This document shows positions 1-6,962 of a stretch of 10,434 bases of DNA, in pieces. Both the position numbers and the translations under genes were made by a program. Every line of letters starts with the position of its first letter. Within the stretch, counting starts at the first letter, position 1. Origin of the DNA: Schwartzia sp. (in: firmicutes) (GTDB taxonomy: Bacteria > Bacillota > Negativicutes > Selenomonadales > Selenomonadaceae); assembly GCA_017939945.1 (NCBI GenBank), contig JAGAZS010000228.1, positions 1 through 10,434 on the forward strand, read 5' to 3'. Under the pieces are notes generated by a model that was given only the letters and a program-made list of their open reading frames with translations, did not search any database and was not told the origin of the DNA.

Positions 1-70
1 CGAGAATGGGAGGCAATGCGCATTATGCGGAAAATCCACCTTAATCTTGAAATTACAGAGGTATTCCTGA
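1..70 (+). other. Window edge upstream of the helicase gene; possible 3' end of a preceding gene
   Basis: All three plus frames are open at the left edge. Frame 2 ends with TGA at 68-70, directly abutting the ATG at 71 (TGAATG). This would suit a translationally coupled upstream gene. Frame 3 stops at 42-44, and frame 1 runs on to about 156. With at most 22 codons visible I cannot tell which frame, if any, is coding. AGAGG at 57-61 serves as the ribosome binding site of the next gene, 9 nt before its ATG. No promoter is evident, so transcription probably begins outside the window. Confidence 0.2.
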
Positions 71-3000
71 ATGGCAGTTTTGTTGTCGCGCGTTCCATTA
101 CTTGGGAAGAGGCTGAGTGCGCGGCTGGAAAACGAATTTACCCAAAAGACACATAAAAGCCGGGACGAAATCATGAACAGTTGGTTTCCCTATCCCGGCT
201 TCCCATGGATGTCCTTTGATTCCTTTGAAATTATTTTTCGCGTGGCGTGGCAAAGGGTGACAGATTATTTGAAATGGGCTCCTCTTGCACCAAGTGTCGT
301 ACACGATGAGAATGAGTCTGCCGTGATTTCCGGCTCAATCCCCCGTCAAAATGTAGGTAACAAATATTACGCAGTAGCACGAGGGGCAATGAAGGGGATT
401 TTCATGGATGTGGCAATGTATGACAAGGCCACCAGAGGATTCCCGAACGCGTTGGCACGCGCTTTCGACAGCCGCGAAGCAGCGGAAGCATGGTTGCGAG
501 ATCCCGTCAACATAAACATTCCGAATGCGGCAAGCAAGAAATATTATGCTGTGGCGCGTGGAACGATAACAGGCATTTTCACAGATGTAGCTATGTACAA
601 TAAGGCTACCCGAGGATTCCCGAACGCGATGGCGCGTGCTTTTAAGAATCCGGACGAGGCAAAAGCATGGCTGTCATCAGTCCGGAATGAAAAAGCTGTC
701 CAAATCAACACAGAAAAAGAATCCCGTGAGGAGCGATGGAAGCGGCAAAACGAGGCACTGCTCGCCGCGAACCGTGTCGAAAAAGAAGTCTCGGCAAAAT
801 CATCTAATGCCATCTCCCATACCAGCGACCCGAACCAACTTCTTGCCGAGCGATTGGAACGATTCTTCGGCTTGCCCATGGAAACGGGAACGGGTGTGTC
901 GACAGAATTCACGGATATTCCTAAATATCTGAAACCGGAAACGCAGGGGCTCCTTTCTTTTGGGCAAGCAAAAGGATATGACTATTTACGCGCCGGGTGT
1001 TCGATTCTCACAGCGAGGGAAGATTATTATCGCGTGGAATCGCAAAAGAAAATAACCGCCGAATGGATGAAGGCGGCAAACATTCCTTCCGGTTACAAAA
1101 TCCTGATGCACAATTTTGTAGGGTGCTGCCTGCGAATGGCATGTTTCGTCACAAACAGCGATATCCCCCAAAATCAAAAAAATGCAGCCGCTTCCTGCTC
1201 TACGAAGTTGTCCCAGATTTCATCCGTCCCTGCGCCTTCGATGCAGAAAAAATTCTTCGCGGCTATATTGGGAAAGAACCCAGTTGTTTTCAGCAACGCG
1301 GACACATACGAAAAGCTTTCGCGTCAATTTCCCGATGCCCAAATGCGTGCTTTTGACAGCCGAAAAGAAGCAGATGCGTGGCTTCGTGAAATTGCGGATA
1401 ATCCCAGTATATGGGAAAAGGGAAAGAAGACGAAATACTACGCCGTGGCGCGGGGAAAAATAACGGGCATTTTCACAGACGTGGAAATGTATGATAAGGC
1501 TACCAGAGGAGTCTCCGATGCTTTGGCACGCTCTTTCAGGGATAGGAATTCAGCAGAAGCGTGGTTGGCGTCCATCTCCGAAAAGACGGTTAGCCAAAAT
1601 TCCGCAATGCCCAAGACCCCATTAACGGAATCCCCTCACATACAGTCATCATCGAAAGACAATGTCAAAGCCTGTGGCATCACTATCAATGCCTCCGCGT
1701 TTTTTCGAAAACAGAATACGGAGGAAAAAAACGTTCTGCCCGTACAGGAAATGCACATATCAAATACGCCTGTTCATCCAGACGTCACCGAAGAACCTTT
1801 GGACGAAACTTCACGGTCATCTGCAGGGTCTTCTCCCACCGTCCCACCTGCTCCCCAACGCTCCCTGTTCCATGGCGTGCAGTTCGACAAGCACATTTTT
1901 CGCGGGATGCCCGCCGAGGCGCAGCAGCGTTTCCGCAAGACCTTTGCCCAGCGGCTCACGAAACTGGGGCGTATTTTCCATGGCGGCCGGGACGCGGGCA
2001 ATGACTTCAAACTGGTCGCGCCCACGGGGCGCCGCGTGTTCAAGAGGCGCATCGGCAAAAACCGTTTGAGCATGATTTTCAAGGACGGAATTTTGACGCT
2101 CCTGAAATTCAGCACCCACGACCGGCAGATGGCGGACATCCGCAATATCCACGGGAAAACCATCGGTTATGTCTATTACGACATGGAAGAATTCCTGCGC
2201 CAGATGGACGCGTGGCCGGAGGTGAAGGCGGACGAGCATTTGAGCTTCGGCGACTATATGGCCTCGCCCCGCCATTTCGTTTTCGATCGCGATCAGGAGG
2301 CCATTATCGAGAGCGGGGAAAAGTCGGAAAATCTCTCCGTCATCGGGAACGCCGGCGCGGGGAAATCCGTTGTGGGCCTGAAATGGCTGAACGATCAACT
2401 GCAAAACCCCAATCACGACTGCCTGTACCTGACCATGTCCGAGAACCTCGTCTATACCTTGGACTTCGAGTTCAAAAAGGGCCGCCTGTCTGAAAAGGAG
2501 GCGTCCCGAGCGGATATCCGCACCACCTTTGATTTCCTGCGGGACAGATTCAAAAAAAGATATCCCAAGATTGCGGAAAAGAACCTTTTGAACGCGGCCC
2601 AAAGCTTCGCCCTGTTCCGCCGCTTTTGGACGGAGGAAGTGGACTGGACGCAGTTCTGGAATTACAAGGACAAAAACTTTGCCCTGCAAAGCGAGGAGTC
2701 CACGCTGCTCGCCGCATGGCGGGAAATTCACGGAATTCTCAAGGGCGCGGTTCCTATCGACGTCGACTACGGGAAACTGAAAAAAATGCCGGAGGTCCTG
2801 CCGGAGGCAGAGTACAGGGAACGGCTCCGACAGGAGAAAAAGGACAGCGTGCGCGATGTGCTGTGGATAGATACGCTCTATAGTACCTATGAGAAATATC
2901 AGGAATATCTCCGCCGGCGGCAGCTTCTCGACGACAACGACGTCGCCCGGATGCTGCTCCAAACACCGCCGGACAAGAGCCAAAATTATGCGGCCGCTTT

Positions 3001-4300
3001 CGTGGACGAGTGCCAGGACCTCACGCAAATGGAGCTTTTGGCCATCTTCCATCTGCTTGGCGGCGTAAAGGTCAAGCGCATGTCCTCCGACCGCTGCCAG
3101 ATGGTGCAGCCCACGTATTTCGATGAGGGCTGGATGCGCACCACCGCCAACGAATATGACCGCCATCTGGGCAAGGCGATGGAGGAATCGGAGTGGAAAC
3201 CCCGTTATCTGCATTACAATTACCGCTCCAGCAAAAGCATCATCGAATTCCAGAACTATGCGGTGCAATATCTCCGTTATAGCGACATCCTGACGCTGAA
3301 GCAACTGGAAACGGAGGAAATTCTCGTTCCGCCCCTCACACCGCCCGGTGTACGGCCGATCTGGATTGTCCCCGGCGAGGAAAATCAGCGGATACTGATT
3401 GACGAGCTATGGAAAAAACTGGACGCCAGCGAGCTTCAAACCATTTTCGCTTTCCCCGCGTCTTCCTCCAAGTCGGACTTTCCCCTCAGTGACGCCGACG
3501 CAGTGACTGACGTCGTCAGCTGCAAGGGCATGGAATATCCCTCGGTGCTGCTGTACAACGTTCTCAGCGAGACGCGGTTCAATCCGGTGATGGCATGGAA
3601 ATATTTCTATGTCGGGGCGACTCGAAGCAATCGCTGCCTCTTGATCTATGAAAAAGACGCCGTTCCCGGCGCCCGCGTCTACGATTTCCTTTCCGACGCG
3701 GCACAGGCTGGGTTCATTGACCGCTGCGACCATCTCTTGATGCAGGCAAAGGAAGGCAATCTGACCTGGCTGGGATACATTTATCAATGTGTGAGCGAAA
3801 ACGCCGACGAGAACCGCCTGGAAACGGCGGAAAACGCATTGAACTTCGGCCAGTATGAGCTGGCGCTGAACATTTTCGCACAGGAAGGCAAAGACAAAAA
3901 CATGATTGCCTATTGCCGGGGCAAGGTCCTGGAAAACCGCGGCGATTTCCATCAGGCCATCGAGAGCTATGCAAGCCTCGACGCAGACTGGAACGACCGG
4001 GGACGCACCCGGAAAAACAGCGTGGACGGCATGCTGGGGCATCCCGATATCGACGGTGTGGAGTTTCTCGGAGCCTATCTCCTATCCCAACGGGGCGCGG
4101 AGGATTTGCTCCCGATGGCAAAGGCGGCATGGGCTTCCAAATACGGCAAGGACGCAGGCTTTTACGAGGCGTTCTTTGACGCGCTGGAGCTTTACCCCTT
4201 CGCGGCCGAGCCTCTCCATCGATGGACGGAGGGCATGATTGCAAACATAGGACAAGGAATTGAAAAAATCCGGCAGACAGCTGCCGGATGGGAGGGATAA
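71..4300 (+). CDS. Multidomain UvrD-like SF1 helicase with four viroplasmin/RNase H1 N-terminal-type repeats and a RelE-like domain
   Basis: This is a large cytoplasmic protein of 1409 residues. Residues 98-143, 157-202, 394-439 and 455-500 are copies of the viroplasmin (Cauli_VI) / RNase H1 N-terminal fold (K-Y-Y-A-V..G...GIF...A..W-L). Residues about 245-390 are unrecognised. Residues 600-700 resemble a RelE/ParE toxin fold (FKRRIGKNRLSMIF, then LLKFSTHD). The helicase follows, with Q-motif Q742, Walker A GNAGAGKS 759-766, Walker B DECQD 979-983, motif III around SSDRCQ 1005-1010, NYRSS 1050-1054, SCKGMEY 1150-1156 and VGATR 1181-1185. Every SF1A core motif is present, so ATP-driven 3'-5' translocation or unwinding is likely. 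The tail (about 1220-1300) looks TPR-like. No RNase H or nuclease catalytic domain is seen. The start is chosen for AGAGG 9 nt upstream. The gene is followed after 3 nt by a coiled-coil partner. RelE-like plus UvrD fusions are known; the added repeat array is unusual. A defence role is inferred. Confidence 0.9.
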   Translation: MAVLLSRVPLLGKRLSARLENEFTQKTHKSRDEIMNSWFPYPGFPWMSFDSFEIIFRVAWQRVTDYLKWAPLAPSVVHDENESAVISGSIPRQNVGNKYYAVARGAMKGIFMDVAMYDKATRGFPNALARAFDSREAAEAWLRDPVNINIPNAASKKYYAVARGTITGIFTDVAMYNKATRGFPNAMARAFKNPDEAKAWLSSVRNEKAVQINTEKESREERWKRQNEALLAANRVEKEVSAKSSNAISHTSDPNQLLAERLERFFGLPMETGTGVSTEFTDIPKYLKPETQGLLSFGQAKGYDYLRAGCSILTAREDYYRVESQKKITAEWMKAANIPSGYKILMHNFVGCCLRMACFVTNSDIPQNQKNAAASCSTKLSQISSVPAPSMQKKFFAAILGKNPVVFSNADTYEKLSRQFPDAQMRAFDSRKEADAWLREIADNPSIWEKGKKTKYYAVARGKITGIFTDVEMYDKATRGVSDALARSFRDRNSAEAWLASISEKTVSQNSAMPKTPLTESPHIQSSSKDNVKACGITINASAFFRKQNTEEKNVLPVQEMHISNTPVHPDVTEEPLDETSRSSAGSSPTVPPAPQRSLFHGVQFDKHIFRGMPAEAQQRFRKTFAQRLTKLGRIFHGGRDAGNDFKLVAPTGRRVFKRRIGKNRLSMIFKDGILTLLKFSTHDRQMADIRNIHGKTIGYVYYDMEEFLRQMDAWPEVKADEHLSFGDYMASPRHFVFDRDQEAIIESGEKSENLSVIGNAGAGKSVVGLKWLNDQLQNPNHDCLYLTMSENLVYTLDFEFKKGRLSEKEASRADIRTTFDFLRDRFKKRYPKIAEKNLLNAAQSFALFRRFWTEEVDWTQFWNYKDKNFALQSEESTLLAAWREIHGILKGAVPIDVDYGKLKKMPEVLPEAEYRERLRQEKKDSVRDVLWIDTLYSTYEKYQEYLRRRQLLDDNDVARMLLQTPPDKSQNYAAAFVDECQDLTQMELLAIFHLLGGVKVKRMSSDRCQMVQPTYFDEGWMRTTANEYDRHLGKAMEESEWKPRYLHYNYRSSKSIIEFQNYAVQYLRYSDILTLKQLETEEILVPPLTPPGVRPIWIVPGEENQRILIDELWKKLDASELQTIFAFPASSSKSDFPLSDADAVTDVVSCKGMEYPSVLLYNVLSETRFNPVMAWKYFYVGATRSNRCLLIYEKDAVPGARVYDFLSDAAQAGFIDRCDHLLMQAKEGNLTWLGYIYQCVSENADENRLETAENALNFGQYELALNIFAQEGKDKNMIAYCRGKVLENRGDFHQAIESYASLDADWNDRGRTRKNSVDGMLGHPDIDGVEFLGAYLLSQRGAEDLLPMAKAAWASKYGKDAGFYEAFFDALELYPFAAEPLHRWTEGMIANIGQGIEKIRQTAAGWEG
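362..1570 (+). repeat. Four coding repeats of a viroplasmin/RNase H1 N-terminal-like domain
   Basis: The units of 46 codons lie at 362-499, 539-676, 1250-1387 and 1433-1570. Copies 1, 2 and 4 are nearly identical in protein (YYAVARG, DVAMY-KATRG). Copy 3 is divergent (KFFAAILGKN, then MRAFDSRKEADAWL). The DNA differs mainly at synonymous positions, for example tattacgcagtagca against tattatgctgtggcg. This argues for old duplications kept by selection or conversion rather than a recent tandem expansion. The arrangement is two pairs separated by about 190 residues. In RNase H1 and caulimovirus P6 this fold binds RNA:DNA hybrid or dsRNA; binding here is not shown. Confidence 0.8.
4268..4289 (+). 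promoter_or_regulatory. Intercistronic hairpin just before the ribosome binding site of the coiled-coil gene
   Basis: ATCCGGCAG (4268-4276) and CTGCCGGAT (4281-4289) form a perfect 9-bp stem with an ACAG loop. The hairpin lies inside the last codons of the helicase gene. The Shine-Dalgarno sequence GGAGGG (4291-4296) begins 2 nt after the stem, and the next ATG is at 4304. There is no T-run after the stem, so it is not a standard terminator. It may tune re-initiation or mRNA stability and so set the ratio of the two proteins. The structure is seen; the role is inferred. Confidence 0.5.
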
Positions 4301-4303
4301 TAT

Positions 4304-4984
4304 ATGTCGTTCGATACGAAGGAAGATCTGCAAAAAGTCTGCGAGTCTGTCATCGGCTACCAAAAGGGACTGGAGGAAATCGAGAAATACATCGGACGCC
4401 TCAACCAGTATATGACGAAACTCAAGGAAAACATCGAGCAGGAAAAGGCTGCAGAAGCATTCCGAGAGTATGGCGACCAGATTGAAGAATTGCAGACGCA
4501 GACGACTCGGATCGGCGAACTTTTCCGCGAAATTCAGGATGGGCAGAACGGCCTTGTGGAGCAGTTTAAAGTCTTGGGACGCTTCCGGTATGCCGTCCGT
4601 AATTTTGAGGACAGCATGAAGGAATTCAACCAGCGCGCGGACAGCCTGACACAAAAGCTCTACAACAAGGACTTCAACAACGCAATCAAGGCCATGAACG
4701 CCATCGCGGAAGAAACGAGGCAATCTGCCACTTACGAATATCGCCATGTGACGGGCCACGACTACGAGATTCTCATGCACGAATACGATATCTCCCTGAA
4801 AGCGTGCAAGCAAAAGAACGCGGTACAGCAACTTCTGGCAGGCGTTCAAAAAGCCCTATGTGAAACGCAGTTGAAACGAGGAGAACATGAATCCCTGCAG
4901 CGACTAATCGAGAAGATGGTGCACAGCGACAGCAAGGCATTGAAGCGATTCCTGGAAGAAGTGCAAGGGAAGAAGGGGCAATAA
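4304..4984 (+). CDS. Coiled-coil protein, probable partner of the upstream helicase
   Basis: This is a 226-residue soluble protein that I cannot assign to a family. It is rich in Glu, Lys, Gln and Leu with heptad-like spacing over residues about 5-130 (KGLEEIEKYIGRLNQYM, EELQTQTTRIGELF), then more helical segments to the end. It has no signal peptide, membrane segment, cysteine motif or catalytic signature. Its ATG lies 3 nt after the helicase stop, with GGAGGG 7 nt upstream, so the two genes should be co-transcribed and translationally coupled. Such a partner could act as an oligomerisation scaffold, regulator or sensor for the helicase. That role is inferred from position only. Its GC and codon use resemble the helicase half of gene 1. 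Confidence 0.8.
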   Translation: MSFDTKEDLQKVCESVIGYQKGLEEIEKYIGRLNQYMTKLKENIEQEKAAEAFREYGDQIEELQTQTTRIGELFREIQDGQNGLVEQFKVLGRFRYAVRNFEDSMKEFNQRADSLTQKLYNKDFNNAIKAMNAIAEETRQSATYEYRHVTGHDYEILMHEYDISLKACKQKNAVQQLLAGVQKALCETQLKRGEHESLQRLIEKMVHSDSKALKRFLEEVQGKKGQ

Positions 4985-4994
4985 ACGTATACTA

Positions 4995-5031
4995 CCCCCA
5001 TAAGTTAGGCCAATAATCTAACTTATGGGGG
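4995..5031. terminator. Perfect 14-bp inverted repeat between convergent units
   Basis: CCCCCATAAGTTAG (4995-5008) is mirrored exactly by CTAACTTATGGGGG (5018-5031) around a 9-nt loop. It begins 10 nt after the coiled-coil gene and faces minus-strand sequence on the other side, which suits a bidirectional terminator. Neither strand has a T-run after the stem, so classical Rho-independent termination is doubtful. A mobile-element end or processing/stability hairpin is the alternative. Confidence 0.45.
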
Positions 5032-5047
5032 CAGTTCGTCACTCGGT

Positions 5048-5202
5048 TCAATCCTCCACTGCCAAACCGGGAATGCGGCAAAACTCTTTTGTATTATGTG
5101 TGATAACCGTCAGATTCCTTGCAACGCCTTGAGCGAATATCCTTCCGGCTCATCAGGCTCCGCTTGCGTATACGGTTGCCTCAATCTAGGCGCGCCGCAG
5201 CT
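5048..5202 (-). pseudogene. vapC: Decayed 3' end of a vapC-type PIN-domain toxin gene
   Basis: Reading the minus strand, positions 5149 down to 5048 encode about 33 codons that closely match the C-terminus of VapC toxins: ARNLTVITHNTKEF, then RIPGLAVED and a stop. VapC proteins often end this segment in Trp, and the TGA here may be that TGG mutated. VapC proteins are Mg-dependent PIN ribonucleases; THNTKEF resembles their conserved T-N-N region before the last strand. Upstream the frame is closed by two stops (5150-5155). Similarity seems to continue in another frame (MSRKDI, before AQGVARN), as expected from a small deletion. No N-terminal catalytic acid region and no VapB gene are present, so this is a non-functional remnant. 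Confidence 0.6.
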
Positions 5203-5223
5203 TTCACTGATTCGATATCTTAA

Positions 5224-6669
5224 TCAATGATTCGTCTTTGAAACGAATCGTTGATAAGAGCTCTTGGGTTTTTCGGGGATGGTCATTTTCAGCTGCCCTT
5301 GCTCCAAAAGCGGACGAACAATAAAAGCCATCGTATAGTATCTGGATTTACCTGTAAATGACGTCAATTCTTCTCTCGATCTTGGCGTTGTGCAGAATTG
5401 TACAACCGCACGGCGGATGTCGGTCTTATCTATTTCTTCTTCCGATATTTCCGTATGGTTTCGGAATCTGACCTTGAAGACGCCGCGTGTTACAGTAAAT
5501 TCAGGACGCGGCAGATCCGCCTCTGCAAATGATCGTATCATGATTGGAATTCCTGAATATCTGTTCTCGGTGACTTTCAATACCTCCAGGATGTTCGCCA
5601 GCGCGGCATTCCTGGTTTCGGGTCTCCCTGTCCCCAGCTGTTTTACAGATCCTCCTCCGTACAGACCGCCTTTGCTCACGATTTCCAAGCGGTCACGATA
5701 CATCTCAAAACTGATTGGCGTATTCTCGGTCAGCATACTGTAATCCCGATGTATAAGCGCATTCAAAACGGCTTCCCGAATGGCGACAATCGGGTACTCG
5801 TCTTTGTCCGTTCTTTGCCCGTTTTTATCCACGATGGTTTTTGTCCGCATATTTTTTCTTGCAAAATTGACTGTCTCTTCCAGCATATCGGGGATCGAGC
5901 CGGTAATTCGTTTGTTATCCAGGAATCTTGCGCCATCCTCGTCGGTTTCCCCCATGTCGGTTCCGGGAAGAGACACCGCCGTGATACATAGTTGAGGAAA
6001 CCACGTTTGAGGATATAACGAAAAAACGAGTACGCCTGCCAATGTTGGAACGCCGTTTTGCGTAATGCCCATCAAATCCATGATTTCAGAATCGGGAAGT
6101 GCGGCAAGGTTCTTCCGGTCTCTTTTTACCTCTTCCAAATAGCGTTTCAGCCGTTCCTGGTCAAAATGCGCAATGCGGCAATCAGGGATCGTCCTCAGCT
6201 CATCACGGATTCTTCTGCGGAATGCTTCGTAGCTATATACTTCATATTCACTCATCGGCTCGTCCGCATCGCCGACACGAACGTAAGAGCCCCTGATCCG
6301 ACCGGCGCCTTTATAAAATACAGGCCTGTTCCAATATTCCACGGGAGGAATTTCCGCGGCAAGCACCATTTTCCCGTCTATCTCCGCACTGGTGAATATG
6401 GCCCGAACTTTCGGCTCCATCTGGTCGCAGGCTTCCATTGCTTTTTTTTGGGCGTTCTCGACATTGTAAACCCCGACGACATTGCAGTTATCCTCCTGCG
6501 AAACGCCAAAAATGATAATGCCGCCATCATCCTGGTTTGAAAATGAGGACAGCGTGTCATATATCCTTCTGGGAAAATCTACTGCCGCCGTTTTTAATTC
6601 TACAGTTTGAAATTCAGTCTGACGCCGTTGAACCTTCCGAATCAGGTTTTCCAGTTCTTCTTCCCGCAT
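5224..6669 (-). CDS. AlbA_2 (Schlafen-like) domain protein with GHKL ATPase-type region; RecG-like putative transcriptional regulator
   Basis: This is a cytoplasmic protein of 481 residues, typical in length for the COG2865-type family. Residues about 14-135 form the AlbA_2 divergent ATP/nucleic-acid-binding domain (VELKTA 23-28, FSNQDDGGIIIFGV 43-56). Residues about 290-390 carry the GHKL-type ATP-binding signature, with the N-box REAVLNALIHRDY 298-310 and GGLYGGGSV 334-342. A C-terminal winged helix is likely at 416-465 (TPRSREEL, then LLEQGQLKMTIP). Members are annotated as transcriptional regulators and occur often in accessory and defence regions; few have a known target. AGGAGG (complement of 6680-6685) stands 10 nt before the start. 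An ATG overlapping that region is out of frame. The gene reads divergently from the glycerate kinase gene. Confidence 0.88.
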   Translation of the reverse strand: MREEELENLIRKVQRRQTEFQTVELKTAAVDFPRRIYDTLSSFSNQDDGGIIIFGVSQEDNCNVVGVYNVENAQKKAMEACDQMEPKVRAIFTSAEIDGKMVLAAEIPPVEYWNRPVFYKGAGRIRGSYVRVGDADEPMSEYEVYSYEAFRRRIRDELRTIPDCRIAHFDQERLKRYLEEVKRDRKNLAALPDSEIMDLMGITQNGVPTLAGVLVFSLYPQTWFPQLCITAVSLPGTDMGETDEDGARFLDNKRITGSIPDMLEETVNFARKNMRTKTIVDKNGQRTDKDEYPIVAIREAVLNALIHRDYSMLTENTPISFEMYRDRLEIVSKGGLYGGGSVKQLGTGRPETRNAALANILEVLKVTENRYSGIPIMIRSFAEADLPRPEFTVTRGVFKVRFRNHTEISEEEIDKTDIRRAVVQFCTTPRSREELTSFTGKSRYYTMAFIVRPLLEQGQLKMTIPEKPKSSYQRFVSKTNH

Positions 6670-6701
6670 GAGTTGGCATCCTCCTTTCTTTTGCTGCTAT
6701 T

Positions 6702-6731
6702 ATTTTATCCAGCCAATCAAAAATTTGTCAA
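6702..6731 (-). promoter_or_regulatory. Sigma-70-type promoter of the AlbA_2 regulator gene
   Basis: On the minus strand a perfect -35 box TTGACA (complement of 6726-6731) and a -10 box TAAAAT (complement of 6702-6707) are separated by 18 nt, in AT-rich DNA. Transcription would start near 6695, giving a leader of about 25 nt that holds the AGGAGG site. Confidence 0.7.
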
Positions 6732-6743
6732 GTTTCATTTAGA

Positions 6744-6802
6744 TTTGCCAAATATTTGATAGTTTGCCAACTATTTCTTGAGGAATAAAAACTATTTGCC
6801 AA
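6744..6802. promoter_or_regulatory. Three TTTGCCAA boxes, one inside a dyad: likely operator
   Basis: TTTGCCAA occurs at 6744-6751, 6763-6770 and 6795-6802, all in the same orientation. The middle copy sits in the dyad ATAGTT-TGCC-AACTAT (6759-6774). The cluster starts 12 bp upstream of the -35 box of the AlbA_2 gene. It is the obvious place for autoregulation by that protein's winged helix, or for another regulator. The repeats are seen; the binding protein is inferred. Confidence 0.5.
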
Positions 6803-6910
6803 CATGTGGAATGTAGAAGATAACTATTCAATTCAGCAATTTTACGTCGCCCCAAAAAGAGACCAGTAAATAGTGTATGGATACCAATCGTCCGGCATGG
6901 TAAAATTATA

Positions 6911-6938
6911 TTGCATCCACCATTCTTAACCTTATGAT
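6911..6938 (+). promoter_or_regulatory. Possible promoter of the glycerate kinase gene
   Basis: TTGCAT (6911-6916) and TATGAT (6933-6938) are 16 nt apart, and the latter lies 24 nt before the ATG. This is a reasonable sigma-70 pair. TAAAAT/TATATT at about 6901-6912 is an alternative -10 region. Confidence 0.4.
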
Positions 6939-6962
6939 GGCACAAGAAACGGAAAGGCAACC

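Noticed and set aside
1..156. Plus-strand frame 1, open from the edge to 156, as an overlapping gene
   Set aside because: It would overlap the helicase gene by more than 80 nt, and too little of it is visible to support a call.
362..1570. Possible recent tandem DNA duplication or CRISPR-like repeat
   Set aside because: The repeats are conserved as protein but differ at many synonymous sites, with unequal spacing, so they are old domain duplications.
1817..3304. 495-codon open frame on the minus strand inside the helicase gene
   Set aside because: It is antisense to a gene with a full set of helicase motifs, in its GC-rich part where such shadows are common. Its translation shows no recognisable domain.
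71..4300. Reading gene 1 as an RNase H enzyme
   Set aside because: Only the N-terminal non-catalytic type of domain is present. No segment carries the RNase H acidic catalytic motif, and the catalytic part is an SF1 helicase.
4082..4849. 255-codon minus-strand frame over the helicase/coiled-coil junction
   Set aside because: It is antisense to two coupled genes with good ribosome binding sites. Its Leu/Phe-rich translation is what the complement of coiled-coil codons gives.
6739..6960. 73-codon minus-strand frame in the gap between the AlbA_2 gene and glycerate kinase
   Set aside because: It overlaps the operator boxes, resembles no family I know, and has no good ribosome binding site. The gap is better explained as a divergent regulatory region.
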